64,000 nt of DNA from an uncultured Spartobacteria bacterium (lineage in GTDB: Bacteria; Verrucomicrobiota; Verrucomicrobiia; Chthoniobacterales; Chthoniobacteraceae), in NCBI GenBank assembly GCA_903901425.1, contig CAIURC010000005.1:62001-126000 (forward strand), in the 5' to 3' direction. The notes under the pieces were generated by a model. The model did not search any database. It was given only the letters and a program-made list of their open reading frames with translations, and was not told the origin of the DNA. Every line of letters begins with the position of its first letter. Positions within the stretch are counted from its first letter, which is position 1. A program made the translations under genes and the position numbers. This document shows, one piece after another, positions 18,899 to 27,594 of the stretch.

Positions 18899-19705
18899 AT
18901 GCCACGTTTCCGCCTTGCTGCCATGGACCTCGACGACACCCTGCTCTGCCCTCAAAAGCGGATTAGCCCGGAAAACTGCGCCGCGGTCCGCCGGCTCCAG
19001 GACCTCGGCGTCCGGGTCCTGCTCGCCTCCGGCCGGCGCCACGAGAGCATGGTCCGTTTCCATCAGGAACTCGGACTCGACACCGTTCTGGTCTCCTGTC
19101 AGGGCGCGCTGGTCCGCGCGAAGGATTCCGAGCACGTGGTGCACCGGCAGAGCTTGGATCCGGCCAGTGCCGCGGAGTTGGTGGCCGAAGCCGCCCGGGA
19201 AAACGCGACCCTGGCCTACTACCATTCCGACGGCGTGTATGTGGCGCGCAAAAACGCTTTCACGGACATCTACCAGAGCCGGGGCGGCGAGCCCCTGATC
19301 GAATGCGGCGACCTCCAACGTCTGGACGGCGAGTCGCCTTTCAAAATCATCTGGATTGATCACCCGGCACAGACACGCCAACGGTTTCAGTCCGGCCTGA
19401 GCCGGTACCGCGGCAAGTTTGAACTGGTGATCACCTGCCCCGAGTACGTCGAATTCAACGCCTGCGGCGTCCACAAGGCGGCCGGCCTGGCTGCCGCTGC
19501 AGCCCATTACGGCGTTCCTCCTGAGGAGGTCCTCGCCTTTGGCGACGGCGACAACGATGTTTCGATGCTCGAATGGGCCGGGTTCAGCGTGGCCATGACC
19601 GTCTCCACCCCGGCCGCACGCAAAGCCGCCAAGGCCGTGGCTCCCGCCGGCCCCTGCCCCTCCAGCCTCGCGCGGGCCGTGGATCTTGCCCTCGACCCAG
19701 CCTGA
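18899..19705 (+). CDS. Cof-type HAD-IIB hydrolase
   Basis: 268-residue phosphatase of the HAD superfamily, IIB (Cof/YidA) subgroup. Motif I is AMDLDDTLL, motif II LASGRR, motif III Lys in VHKAAGL, and motif IV FGDGDNDVSML. Likely substrates are small sugar phosphates or nucleotide-like phosphates. The start at 18899 gives the family N-terminus (MPRFRLAAMDLDD); upstream in-frame ATGs add a sequence without similarity. Confidence 0.93.
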   Translation: MPRFRLAAMDLDDTLLCPQKRISPENCAAVRRLQDLGVRVLLASGRRHESMVRFHQELGLDTVLVSCQGALVRAKDSEHVVHRQSLDPASAAELVAEAARENATLAYYHSDGVYVARKNAFTDIYQSRGGEPLIECGDLQRLDGESPFKIIWIDHPAQTRQRFQSGLSRYRGKFELVITCPEYVEFNACGVHKAAGLAAAAAHYGVPPEEVLAFGDGDNDVSMLEWAGFSVAMTVSTPAARKAAKAVAPAGPCPSSLARAVDLALDPA

Positions 19706-19767
19706 TATGAGCGCGCAAGCCTCGTGACCGGAATCTCCGAGGAGCCGGCCCTGCCCCTAGGGGACTG

Positions 19768-19962
19768 ATCTTGATAATTGGCGTTTTCCCTTTGCCTCAC
19801 GGGAAATCTTCATCCCCCTCGCGTCCCTTTTTGCTTTTCGTCTCCCGCCTTTTCGCAGGCTGCTGAGGGCAGCCCCAATCTGTTGGATCCCGGATGACCG
19901 GGGTGGCCGGTCAATGGGTGCCGCCCGAGAGATTGAGACGGACCACACGGGCGAGGATGGCT
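19768..19962. repeat. Direct repeat copy A flanking VapBC
   Basis: About 195 bases that align, with small gaps, to 20763-20958 in the same orientation. The best blocks are a tract around GCGTCCCTTTTTGC and CGTCTCCCGCCTTTTC, and a 52-base end block in which 46 positions match by hand alignment. The two copies bracket the toxin-antitoxin pair. Confidence 0.8.
19911..19961 (-). pseudogene. Fragment of an SMR transporter gene (last 16 codons)
   Basis: On the minus strand this reads AILARVVRLNLSGGTH then stop. The intact SMR gene ends AILAGVVSLNLSGGTH with its stop at 20906. Only the tail is present; upstream of it the similarity ends. It is a remnant produced by duplication of the SMR 3' end. 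Confidence 0.75.
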
Positions 19963-20055
19963 GCTCCCGGCGCGAACTCGCCAACCGGATCGGTGTGGGG
20001 CGAAAGAGCCAGCCTTTGGCTTGAGATTGCCAGTGGCATCCATTATGGTTGCGTT

Positions 20056-20295
20056 ATGGCTACGATCACGTTGAAGAACATCCCTGCGCCACTTCATGAG
20101 GCCCTCAAAAGACGGGCACTCTCCCATCGCCGGAGTCTGAACAGCGAAGCCATCGAGTGTCTCGAGCGAGTTCTTCTGGGCAAGCCCATGGATGTGCCCG
20201 CTTACCTCACCCAGGTCCGGAGCCTCCGGGCTGCCACCCCCGGCCAATTAAGCGAGGATTTGATCCGCGAAGCCCGCGAAACCGGGCGGCCATGA
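20056..20295 (+). CDS. vapB: VapB/FitA-type antitoxin
   Basis: 79 residues. The N-terminal ribbon-helix-helix DNA-binding motif (ATITLKNIPAPLHEALKRRA, then SLNSEAIECLERVL) resembles FitA. The C-terminal part should wrap the toxin. Its stop overlaps the vapC start in ATGA. Such antitoxins repress their own operon together with the toxin; no operator palindrome was recognised. The start at 20056 gives the exact domain start. Confidence 0.88.
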   Translation: MATITLKNIPAPLHEALKRRALSHRRSLNSEAIECLERVLLGKPMDVPAYLTQVRSLRAATPGQLSEDLIREARETGRP

Positions 20296-20699
20296 TTGTC
20301 GCGGACTCCAACCTGATTGCTTATCTCCATTTGCCTGGGCCCAAAGCGGAAGTCGCCGATGCCGTCCTGGTCACAGACAGCGAGTGGTGGGTTCCGCCCC
20401 TTTGGAAATCCGAGTTTCGGAGCATTCTTTTTGCCTACATGCGGACGCGGGGCATGGACGGATCGACGGCAGAGGCGCATTGGGTACAGGCGCTGGATCA
20501 CCTGAATTCCACTCAGAAGGAACCCGACCCTGCCAGCGTGCTTGCCATGGCTCGCAAGTCGAGCTTGAGCGCCTACGATGCCGAGTTTGTCGTTTTGGCC
20601 GAGGAACTCGGTGTCCCCCTTTTGACTTCCGATGCACAAATCCTCCGGGCCTTTCCAAAACTCGCGCTCAGCCCGGAAGATTTTCTGATGTCCCACTGA
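20292..20699 (+). CDS. vapC: VapC/FitB-type PIN-domain toxin
   Basis: 135-residue PIN-domain ribonuclease, probably cleaving tRNA or rRNA when free of VapB. Acidic metal-binding residues are visible: Asp5 (VADSN), Glu in LWKSEFRS, Asp in LSAYDAEFV and Asp in LTSDAQ. The set is complete, so it should be active. It overlaps vapB by 4 bases. The pair sits between direct repeats, which suggests it is an acquired unit. Confidence 0.9.
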   Translation: MIVADSNLIAYLHLPGPKAEVADAVLVTDSEWWVPPLWKSEFRSILFAYMRTRGMDGSTAEAHWVQALDHLNSTQKEPDPASVLAMARKSSLSAYDAEFVVLAEELGVPLLTSDAQILRAFPKLALSPEDFLMSH

Positions 20700-20762
20700 A
20701 TTCCTCGGACGGACTAGCAGAGCGGTGCGACCCCGATTGGGTGCGTTCGGCTTTAGAGCCAC

Positions 20763-20958
20763 ATCTTGACCGTTGACTTTTCCTTTGCCTCCTCACGGTA
20801 ACTTTTGTCCCGGCAGCGTCCCTTTTTGCGTCTCGTCTCCCGCCTTTTCTCCGCCTGCTCGCGGTAGCCACAAGTTGTTCCCTCCCTGCTGGCTGTGGAA
20901 GCCGGTCAATGGGTGCCGCCGGACAGATTGAGACTGACCACTCCGGCCAGGATCGCAA
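20763..20958. repeat. Direct repeat copy B flanking VapBC
   Basis: This copy contains the true 3' end of the SMR gene and about 140 bases downstream of it. It is about 995 bases from copy A at 19768-19962, in the same orientation. Confidence 0.8.
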
Positions 20959-21229
20959 ACAATCCGAAGAGCTTGAGCGGCGTGAGCGTTTCCTGGAACC
21001 AGACCAGACCGATGAGGGAGACGAGCGCGGTGCCCAGCCCGCTCCAGATCGCGTAGGCTATGCTAACCTGGATTTTTTGAATCGCGAGGGTTAGGAACCC
21101 GAAACAGGCAAGGTAGGAAACCACCATGCCAATGGCGGGCGCTGTGCGGGAAAAACCGGCGGCGAGTTTCATGCAGGTGGTGCCCACAACTTCGAACCCG
21201 ATCGCCAAGAGCAAATAAATCCAGTGCAT
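20906..21229 (-). CDS. Small multidrug resistance (SMR/EmrE family) transporter
   Basis: 107 residues in four membrane helices, the normal SMR size. The N-terminus MHWIYLLLAIGFEVVGTT holds the essential helix-1 Glu (Glu13, equal to EmrE Glu14). SIAYAIWSGLGTA and the later LNLSGG end are also typical. It exports cationic drugs or, in the Gdx subgroup, guanidinium; which of these is not decidable here. The start at 21229 is set by the family N-terminus. No good ribosome site is present. A 9-bp tandem repeat begins 22 bases upstream. Confidence 0.9.
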   Translation of the reverse strand: MHWIYLLLAIGFEVVGTTCMKLAAGFSRTAPAIGMVVSYLACFGFLTLAIQKIQVSIAYAIWSGLGTALVSLIGLVWFQETLTPLKLFGLFAILAGVVSLNLSGGTH

Positions 21230-21250
21230 AGAAGGTGATCTGCGCCCGCG

Positions 21251-21304
21251 CAGTCCATACAGTCCATACAGTCCATACAGTCCATACAGTCCATACAGTC
21301 CATT
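21251..21304. repeat. Six-copy 9-bp tandem repeat in the SMR leader
   Basis: CAGTCCATA repeated six times, the last copy with one change. On the SMR strand the unit contains ATG (ATGGACTGT), giving an upstream Met-Asp-Cys repeat frame. In the frame of SMR itself it reads Gly-Leu-Tyr without a stop. Copy number could vary and alter expression. Confidence 0.92.
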
Positions 21305-21411
21305 GCAGTGCAGCCAGACCAAGGTGCCGGCATCCGCCGGGCGGTGAAAGCCCGGAAAGCATTCCCTGCCGGCTCGCAAGCCGGGAGGAAACCGTGTAGG
21401 AACCTCAGCCG

Positions 21412-22080
21412 ATGTCCCCAAAACCCGAGCGCGCCCCTGCCCTTCTTTGGGTGGGCACCTGCATTGTGTTGGCAGCGCTGGCGGTTTCCGGGATCCGGCC
21501 CTACGACAGGCTGACGTGGTGGCTGGAGGTCGCGCCGGTGTTGGTCCTGCTTCCTGTTCTCTGGCGAACCAAAACCCGGTTTCCACTGACCCCTCTGCTT
21601 CTCAGTCTGGTTTTTCTCCATGCGCTGGTGCTGATCCTAGGCGGGGCATACACCTATGCCCGGGTGCCGCTGGGATTCGAGATTGCCCGCTGGCTGGACC
21701 TCGCCCGCAATCCGTACGACCGGATCGGGCATTTTTTCCAAGGGCTAGTTCCCGCGCTTGCGGCGCGAGAGATTCTGATCCGCGGAGCGTACGTCCGTCG
21801 GGGCGCAATGCTCGGGTTCCTCGTGGTGTGCGTGGCGCTGGGGGTGAGCGCAACGTACGAACTGGTGGAATGGGCGTCGGCGCTGCTGCTGGACGCCGGG
21901 GCAACCGAGTTTCTAGGCACCCAGGGGGATCCTTGGGACACCCAGTCGGACATGTTCTGCGCCCTACTGGGGGCATCCACCACCCTGCTCGCGTTCTCGC
22001 GGGTCCACGATCGGCAAATCGATCAGACCCCGTCGGGGTCCGCTTTGACGCTTGACCCCGGCGGTGCATCCCAGCGTTGA
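21412..22080 (+). CDS. YjdF/DUF2238 family membrane protein
   Basis: 222-residue inner-membrane protein with about five or six helices. Family blocks are GGAYTYARVPLG, NPYDRIGHFFQGLVPALAAREIL and EFLGTQGDPWDTQSDM. The role of the family is unknown. It is followed 13 bases later by the sulfatase and probably shares its transcript. Confidence 0.88.
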   Translation: MSPKPERAPALLWVGTCIVLAALAVSGIRPYDRLTWWLEVAPVLVLLPVLWRTKTRFPLTPLLLSLVFLHALVLILGGAYTYARVPLGFEIARWLDLARNPYDRIGHFFQGLVPALAAREILIRGAYVRRGAMLGFLVVCVALGVSATYELVEWASALLLDAGATEFLGTQGDPWDTQSDMFCALLGASTTLLAFSRVHDRQIDQTPSGSALTLDPGGASQR

Positions 22081-22093
22081 TGCCCTCCCCCCG

Positions 22094-23617
22094 ATGAAAC
22101 TTCGACTCCTTCTTGCTCTCGCCCTCTGCGTCGGCCCGTCCATGGTTGCGGCGGAGAAACGCCCATTGAACGTCCTGTTCCTGATTGCGGACGACCTGAA
22201 CAATCTCCTGGGCTGTTACGGGGATCCACTGGCCAAAACGCCGAACCTCGACCGGCTTGCGGAACGCGGCATGCGTTTTGACCGGGCGTACTGCGCGTTT
22301 CCGCTGTGCGGTCCGAGCCGGAACTCGCTGCTGACGGGGCTGTACCCCAACTCCACCGGGATCCAGGCCAACTCGCAGATTTTCCGGCAGACGATCCCGC
22401 AGGCGGTGAGCCTGCCGCAGGCGTTCCGGCAGCAGGGGTACTATGCGGGCCGGATTGGGAAGCTGTACCATTTCAACGTGCCGAACTCGATTGGGACAGA
22501 CGGGCATGATGATCCGGCCTCGTGGGAGTTCCAGATCAACCCGGCCGGAGTGGATCGGACCAAGGAACATCCCCATATTTTCTCTCTCACACCGGGTTCT
22601 TTTGGAGGAACCCTGAGTTGGCTGGCCTCCCAGTACCCAGACGCCCAGCATACGGATGCGAAGGTTGCATCAGAAGCCGAGTGGGTTCTGGAACGCTGCG
22701 CCCGCCAGAAGGACCAGCCGTTCTTTCTAGCCGTGGGATTTTTCCGGCCACACACCCCTTACGTGGCGCCCAAGGAACCGTATTTCGGGCATTATCCGGT
22801 GGAAAAAATGCCGGTGGTGACGGGCGTGGAGGAAGACAAGAAAGACATCCCGGCCGCGGCTCTGGCCAGCTACAAGAAAGAACAGGACAAGCTGACTGAC
22901 GACCTGCGGCGCGAAGCGCTGCAGGCTTACTACGCGAGCATCAGCTTTATGGACGCCCAGGTGGGCAAAATTCTCGATGCGCTGGACCGGAACGGCCTCA
23001 CGTCCAACACAATCCTGGTCTTCACCAGCGACCACGGCTACCACACGGGCCAGCACGGGCTCTGGCAGAAGCAGAGCCTGTTTGAGGAAAGCGCCCGGGT
23101 CCCCCTTCTGATGGTGGTTCCTGGCGTGACCCAACCCCGGACCATCTCCAAAACGCCGGTCAGCCATGTGGACCTCTTTCCCACGCTGGCCAAGGCCGCC
23201 GGGATCGAAGCGCCTGCCAATCTGCAGGGCCAGGATCTCTCCCCCATCCTCAGGGACCCGTCAGCCATCGGCCGCGGCTGGGCACTGAGCCAAGTGGTCC
23301 GGGGCGGCAACATCAAACGTTACGGAGCCAGCCCGGCCGTGGGCGACCAAGGCCGGAAATTCTTCGGATACAGCCTGCGCACCGACCGCTGGCGGTACAC
23401 CGAGTGGGACGAGGGCAAACAGGGGCGCGAACTCTACGACCATGACAAGGATCCCGGCGAACTGCACAACCTTGCCGAAGATCCCTCGTCCGCTCAAACC
23501 CTCGGAAAACTCTCCGCCCAACTCCGCGCCGCGGTCCAGGAGTCGCTTCCAAAAGATGGAAAAATACCGGAACTCCGCGGAGGACCGGAATCGTGGCCCC
23601 CGCAGTTTATTGACTAA
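22094..23617 (+). CDS. Exported type I sulfatase (iduronate-2-sulfatase-like, S1_7)
   Basis: 507 residues with a Sec signal (1-20). The formylglycine motif is LCGPSRNSLLTG, with Cys72 as the residue to be modified. The metal site includes IADDLNN near the N-terminus and FTSDHGYHTGQHG. The layout matches iduronate-2-sulfatase-like enzymes that remove sulfate esters from polysaccharides. Cys-type sulfatases need a formylglycine-generating enzyme or anSME, and neither is in the window. The stop overlaps the next start (TAATG), so carrier and sulfatase are co-expressed. Confidence 0.93.
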   Translation: MKLRLLLALALCVGPSMVAAEKRPLNVLFLIADDLNNLLGCYGDPLAKTPNLDRLAERGMRFDRAYCAFPLCGPSRNSLLTGLYPNSTGIQANSQIFRQTIPQAVSLPQAFRQQGYYAGRIGKLYHFNVPNSIGTDGHDDPASWEFQINPAGVDRTKEHPHIFSLTPGSFGGTLSWLASQYPDAQHTDAKVASEAEWVLERCARQKDQPFFLAVGFFRPHTPYVAPKEPYFGHYPVEKMPVVTGVEEDKKDIPAAALASYKKEQDKLTDDLRREALQAYYASISFMDAQVGKILDALDRNGLTSNTILVFTSDHGYHTGQHGLWQKQSLFEESARVPLLMVVPGVTQPRTISKTPVSHVDLFPTLAKAAGIEAPANLQGQDLSPILRDPSAIGRGWALSQVVRGGNIKRYGASPAVGDQGRKFFGYSLRTDRWRYTEWDEGKQGRELYDHDKDPGELHNLAEDPSSAQTLGKLSAQLRAAVQESLPKDGKIPELRGGPESWPPQFID

Positions 23618-24945
23618 TGAATGAGTCCGCGTCTTTTCTGAGCCGGGAAGCCACGGTGGCACCGGCGGGGTTCAACCGCTGGCTGCTGCCGCCTGCGGCA
23701 ATAGCGGTGCACATGTGCATCGGGCAGGTGTACGGGTTCAGCGTATTCAACAAGCCTCTGGCAGCAGAACTGGCCACGGAAGTGCCCAAGGTGCAGTTTG
23801 CCTACCAGATCGCACTGATGATGCTGGGGCTTTCTGCCGCTGTTTTTGGCAAGTGGGTGGAACGCAGCGGCCCGCGCAAGACAATGGTGGCATCCTGGCT
23901 GTGCTTCTGCGGCGGGCTCCTGCTCTCGGCATGGGCGGTCAAAATTCATTCCCTGCCGCTGCTGCTCGGCGGGTACGGTTTCCTCGGCGGCATCGGGCTC
24001 GGCCTCGGCTACATTGCACCGGTATCAACCTTGGTAAAATGGTTCCCGGACCGGCCAGGGATGGCAACCGGGATGGCAATCATGGGATTCGGCGGGGGAG
24101 CACTCCTCGGATCGCCGCTCGCCCAGGAACTCATGAAGTTTTTCGGCCAGCAAAATGGCGGCACCGGAGCGGCTCAGGCACTACTGACCATGGCCGCCGG
24201 CTACACCTTCTTCATGCTGTTTGGCGCCGGCCTTGTCCGGGTGCCGGCCAAGGACTGGAAACCCGAGGGCTGGGAGCCGGCTCAGAAGAAAAGCGCGGAC
24301 CCGTCGGTCCAGACGCCAAATGTGTCGGTGGAGACGGCATGGAAAACGCCGCAGTTCTGGCTGTTGTGGGTGGTGCTGTGCATGAACGTGAGTGCGGGAA
24401 TCGGGATCCTTGGCCGCGCAGCGGACATGTGTCAGGACATGTTTGGCGTTTCGGCGGCGATCGGAGCTGGGTTCACCGGGTTGCTTAGCATCTTCAACAT
24501 GGGCGGCCGGTTCGCATGGTCCTCTCTCTCGGATCTGACGGGCCGCAAGACGGTGTACTCGCTCTATTTCCTTCTGGGGATCGGATTGTACGCCATCCTG
24601 CCCTACACCCAGCAGACCCAGAACCGGACCCTGTTCGTCCTCTGCACGGCCCTCATCATTTCGATGTACGGCGGGGGATTTGCCACCATTCCCGCCTATC
24701 TGCGCGACCTGTTTGGAACCCATCAGGTGGGCGCCATCCACGGACGCCTCATCACGGCATGGAGCATGGCAGCGGTCATCGGGCCCGCACTCATCAACGG
24801 CCTCTCCGAAAGCCGGATCCGGGCCGGCATCCCGAAAGCCCAGGCGTACAACGGGACATTCACCCTGATGTGCATCCTGCTGGGAGTCGGCCTGATCGCC
24901 AACCTGCTGGTCCGGCCCGTCCACCCCAAACACCACCTTCCATGA
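23617..24945 (+). CDS. OFA (oxalate/formate antiporter) family MFS transporter
   Basis: 442-residue carrier with 12 predicted helices. The N-terminal pattern HMCIGQVYGFSVFNKPL, the loop GKWVERSGPRKTM and KWFPDRPGMATGMAIMGFGGGALLG are typical of OFA carriers (OxlT, YhjX, L-lactate carriers). The substrate is probably a small carboxylate. It overlaps the sulfatase by 1 base and a tiny downstream gene by 4. Confidence 0.92.
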   Translation: MNESASFLSREATVAPAGFNRWLLPPAAIAVHMCIGQVYGFSVFNKPLAAELATEVPKVQFAYQIALMMLGLSAAVFGKWVERSGPRKTMVASWLCFCGGLLLSAWAVKIHSLPLLLGGYGFLGGIGLGLGYIAPVSTLVKWFPDRPGMATGMAIMGFGGGALLGSPLAQELMKFFGQQNGGTGAAQALLTMAAGYTFFMLFGAGLVRVPAKDWKPEGWEPAQKKSADPSVQTPNVSVETAWKTPQFWLLWVVLCMNVSAGIGILGRAADMCQDMFGVSAAIGAGFTGLLSIFNMGGRFAWSSLSDLTGRKTVYSLYFLLGIGLYAILPYTQQTQNRTLFVLCTALIISMYGGGFATIPAYLRDLFGTHQVGAIHGRLITAWSMAAVIGPALINGLSESRIRAGIPKAQAYNGTFTLMCILLGVGLIANLLVRPVHPKHHLP

Positions 24946-25058
24946 AAACACTCCTGTGCTGGCTGATCGTCGCCCTCCCGCTGGGCTGGGGAGTCACGCA
25001 GTCCGTGAAAAAAGCGGGGCCGCTTTTTGCTCAGGAACGGACTCCGGAATCGCGCTGA
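24942..25058 (+). CDS. Small membrane companion of the OFA carrier
   Basis: 38 residues: one membrane helix (MKTLLCWLIVALPLGWGV) and a short polar tail. The ATG overlaps the carrier stop in ATGA. A family of MFS transporter small subunits of about this size, with the PLGWGV pattern, is known beside OFA carriers; recognition here is from memory of that pattern. It probably stabilises or modifies the carrier. Confidence 0.75.
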   Translation: MKTLLCWLIVALPLGWGVTQSVKKAGPLFAQERTPESR

Positions 25059-25197
25059 CCCTTGCAGGGAACATCTCTGGCCTGGCACCGCACGGCTTTC
25101 CACCCAAGACAAATCCGGCATTTTAGATGCCCAAGTCCGACTGGCACCCGTCTCTGGGCGCGACAGCGCCCGGGATGGCGCAGAGTGCAGGGGGGAC

Positions 25198-26550
25198 TCA
25201 GACGACAGTGAGCGGACCGACTGAATCCCCGAAACGTTCCTCGCGGATTCCCATCGCATTGAGCATCCGCACGTACAGGTTGCTCATCGGGGTCTGCGGC
25301 CCCGCATCCACGTGACGTCCAGGAGTAAACCCCGCCCCGCGACCACCGGCGAGGATGACGGGCAGGTTCTCGTGCTGGTGCTTGTCTCCGTCAGCGAGTC
25401 CGCTGCAGTACACCAGCATCGTGTGGTCCAACATCGTCCCCTGCCCTTCCTTGACCTCCCGCATCCGGCCCAGCACATACGCAAGTTGCGCAACGTAAAA
25501 CTCGTCAATCCGCGCGATCTTTTCGAGGTTCTCCGCCTTGTTCTGATGATGGGACAGGTTGTGGTGCCCGTCCGTCACCCCGATCTCAGGAAAGTTCCGG
25601 TTGCTGCCGTCGTGCGCCAGCAGGAAGCTCGTCACCCGGGTGCTGTCCGTCCGGAAAGCCAGCACCATCAGGTCCAGCATGAGACGCACATGCTCCTGAT
25701 AACTTACCGGGATGCCAGCCGGCGCGTCTACGCCAGGATCCGGCAGCGGGCCAAACCGTTCCGCCCCCTCAATCCGGCGTTCGAGTTCCCGGACCGAAGT
25801 TAGGTACTCGTCGAGTTTCATCTGGTCGTTCCGGCCAAGTTCCTTGTGCAACGCGCGGGCCTCCTCCAACACAAAATCCAAAAGCGATTTCTCACGGGCC
25901 TGCCGCATCAAATACCCCTTCTGGCGCTCCGCTCCTTTCCCGCTCCCAAACAACCGCTCAAACAAAAGCCGCGGATTGGACTCGGGTGCCACCGGCATCG
26001 TTTCCGACCGCCAGGAAAGATTGAACTGGTACGCACACGAGTATCCGGAATCACACTGCCCAGATTTCCGGACCCCGTCACACGAAAGCTCCAGAGACGG
26101 GATCCGGGTCAAATGCCCGATCCGTTCGGCCGCGAGTTGGTCCACCGAAATCCCGGCCCGGATATCCGAACCGGCCGTCTTTTTGGGGCGCACTGCCGTC
26201 AGCATGGTAGCCGTGGCCCGGGCATGGTCCCCGGCACCATCCGGACCCGCGGTGCCGCTTTTGTGCCCCAGGCCACGCACCACCTGAAAACCGTCCCGGA
26301 AAGGCTCAAGGGCCTTCATGGAGGGACCCATCTGATAATCACTGCCGAACCCCTTTGGAAACCAGCGATCCACGTTGACCCCGTTTGGCACGTAAACGAA
26401 CGCCATCCGCAACGGACGCCCGTCCGGCGTCACGGCCAGACCCGGAACCCCTGATTTTGTGGCGCCCAGAAGCGGCTGCACCGACTCCAGAAAAGGCAGG
26501 CCGACACCAACACCGAGTCCGCGGAGAAAGTTACGCCGGTTCATGTTCAT
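25198..26550 (-). CDS. Tat-exported DUF1552 protein
   Basis: 450 residues with a Tat signal (NRRNFLRGLGVGVGLP). DUF1552 blocks are FVYVPNGVNVDRWFP, SLELSCDG, TSFLLAHDGSNRNFPEIG and HHNLSHHQN. The family is abundant in Planctomycetes and Verrucomicrobiota and resembles DUF1501/sulfatase-like folds, but its activity is unknown. It is usually paired with a DUF1592-type cytochrome gene; no such gene is next to it here. The start at 26550 is set by the Tat motif; no ribosome site is visible. Confidence 0.88.
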   Translation of the reverse strand: MNMNRRNFLRGLGVGVGLPFLESVQPLLGATKSGVPGLAVTPDGRPLRMAFVYVPNGVNVDRWFPKGFGSDYQMGPSMKALEPFRDGFQVVRGLGHKSGTAGPDGAGDHARATATMLTAVRPKKTAGSDIRAGISVDQLAAERIGHLTRIPSLELSCDGVRKSGQCDSGYSCAYQFNLSWRSETMPVAPESNPRLLFERLFGSGKGAERQKGYLMRQAREKSLLDFVLEEARALHKELGRNDQMKLDEYLTSVRELERRIEGAERFGPLPDPGVDAPAGIPVSYQEHVRLMLDLMVLAFRTDSTRVTSFLLAHDGSNRNFPEIGVTDGHHNLSHHQNKAENLEKIARIDEFYVAQLAYVLGRMREVKEGQGTMLDHTMLVYCSGLADGDKHQHENLPVILAGGRGAGFTPGRHVDAGPQTPMSNLYVRMLNAMGIREERFGDSVGPLTVV

Positions 26551-26802
26551 GGGAGGGAGGAGTATCAGAATAAGGGCCCAAACCGGTTTTCTCCCAGCCC
26601 AAATTGTCACCCGAACGAGGGTGGTTTGGCGGAGCTTCTATTGAAGCCAACTCAGCGACCGCCCCAATCCAAGGGCCTGCTGCCAAAGCGCAATGCTCCC
26701 ACTCAAGGACTTCGATTCCACAGCCGCCCAGCCCCGGTGTTTGACCTCTCTAGTCGCCGTGGTACGTAGTCATTCCGGTCGCCGACGAATGCCCGAAGAA
26801 CC

Positions 26803-27480
26803 ATGAACGCCCCTAGGAGAACCGCCTCTCGCGTCGAGGAAGTGTGCGAACGCCTTTGCACCATCATCCGGAACGCACCCGAAAACGGGGATTTCTGGCT
26901 GTCCCCCGAACGGACGCTTGCTGAAGAGCTCGGCGTCAGCCGGACGGTCGTACGCGAGGCCACCAAACGCCTTGAACAGCGCGGCCTCCTTCGGGTCCTG
27001 CATGGCGCAGGAATCCGGGTAGTGCGCAACTTTCACCAACCCCTGAGCGACTCGCTTTCCCTCCTGATTTCCGACGTTCCGGAACGGCTGCGGCAGCTCA
27101 CCCAAACACGCCTTGCGATCGAGCCGGAATCCGCCCGGCTCGCGGCTGTCCACGCCAGTCCCGCCCATCTCCGTGCCCTTGAAACCGCCCACCAGAGACT
27201 GGCGGACGCCAGTTCTGGGACCGACTCCATTGAAGCCGACGTCCTCTGGCACCGCGCGGTGGCCGAGGCCAGCGGCAACCAGATTTTCAGGCTCATCCTT
27301 GATTCGCTGGGCGACCTCGGAAGGGAAAGCCGCCTCCGTTCCATCGGCCGACTTGGAAAAGGACCGGCCCTCGAACAGCATGGGCGCGTGATGGAGGCAC
27401 TCCTCAAACGCGATCCCGATGCCGCCGCGGCCGCAATGAAAGACCACATCCTTGCCGCCGGCCGCGACATCCAGCCCTGA
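26803..27480 (+). CDS. GntR-family regulator, FadR/FCD subgroup
   Basis: 225 residues. An N-terminal winged helix (about 8-75; LAEELGVSRTVVREATKRLE, then HGAGIRVV) is followed by an all-helical FCD ligand-binding domain (DVLWHRAVAEASGN with metal-type His, and a late HGRVMEALLKRD). FCD regulators respond to sugar acids, short carboxylates or acyl-CoA. It stands alone between two minus-strand genes, so its target cannot be read from context. Confidence 0.93.
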   Translation: MNAPRRTASRVEEVCERLCTIIRNAPENGDFWLSPERTLAEELGVSRTVVREATKRLEQRGLLRVLHGAGIRVVRNFHQPLSDSLSLLISDVPERLRQLTQTRLAIEPESARLAAVHASPAHLRALETAHQRLADASSGTDSIEADVLWHRAVAEASGNQIFRLILDSLGDLGRESRLRSIGRLGKGPALEQHGRVMEALLKRDPDAAAAAMKDHILAAGRDIQP

Positions 27481-27594
27481 TCGGCCGGAGTCCCCCAGAA
27501 CGCCGCCGGGCCACCCACACACGCCGGGCCATCGGACGTTTCACGCCCACGGGCGTACAGATGCTCTGGCCCTGCTGACATGGCGCAGAACCGC

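Noticed and set aside
19757-20958. Two similar minus-strand frames (19757-19984 and 20668-20958) as a conserved small gene
   Set aside because: They lie in the duplicated segment and are out of frame with the SMR tail; the similarity is explained by the DNA duplication.
21251-21304. Possible CRISPR-like array
   Set aside because: The unit is 9 bases with no spacers, so it is a simple tandem repeat.
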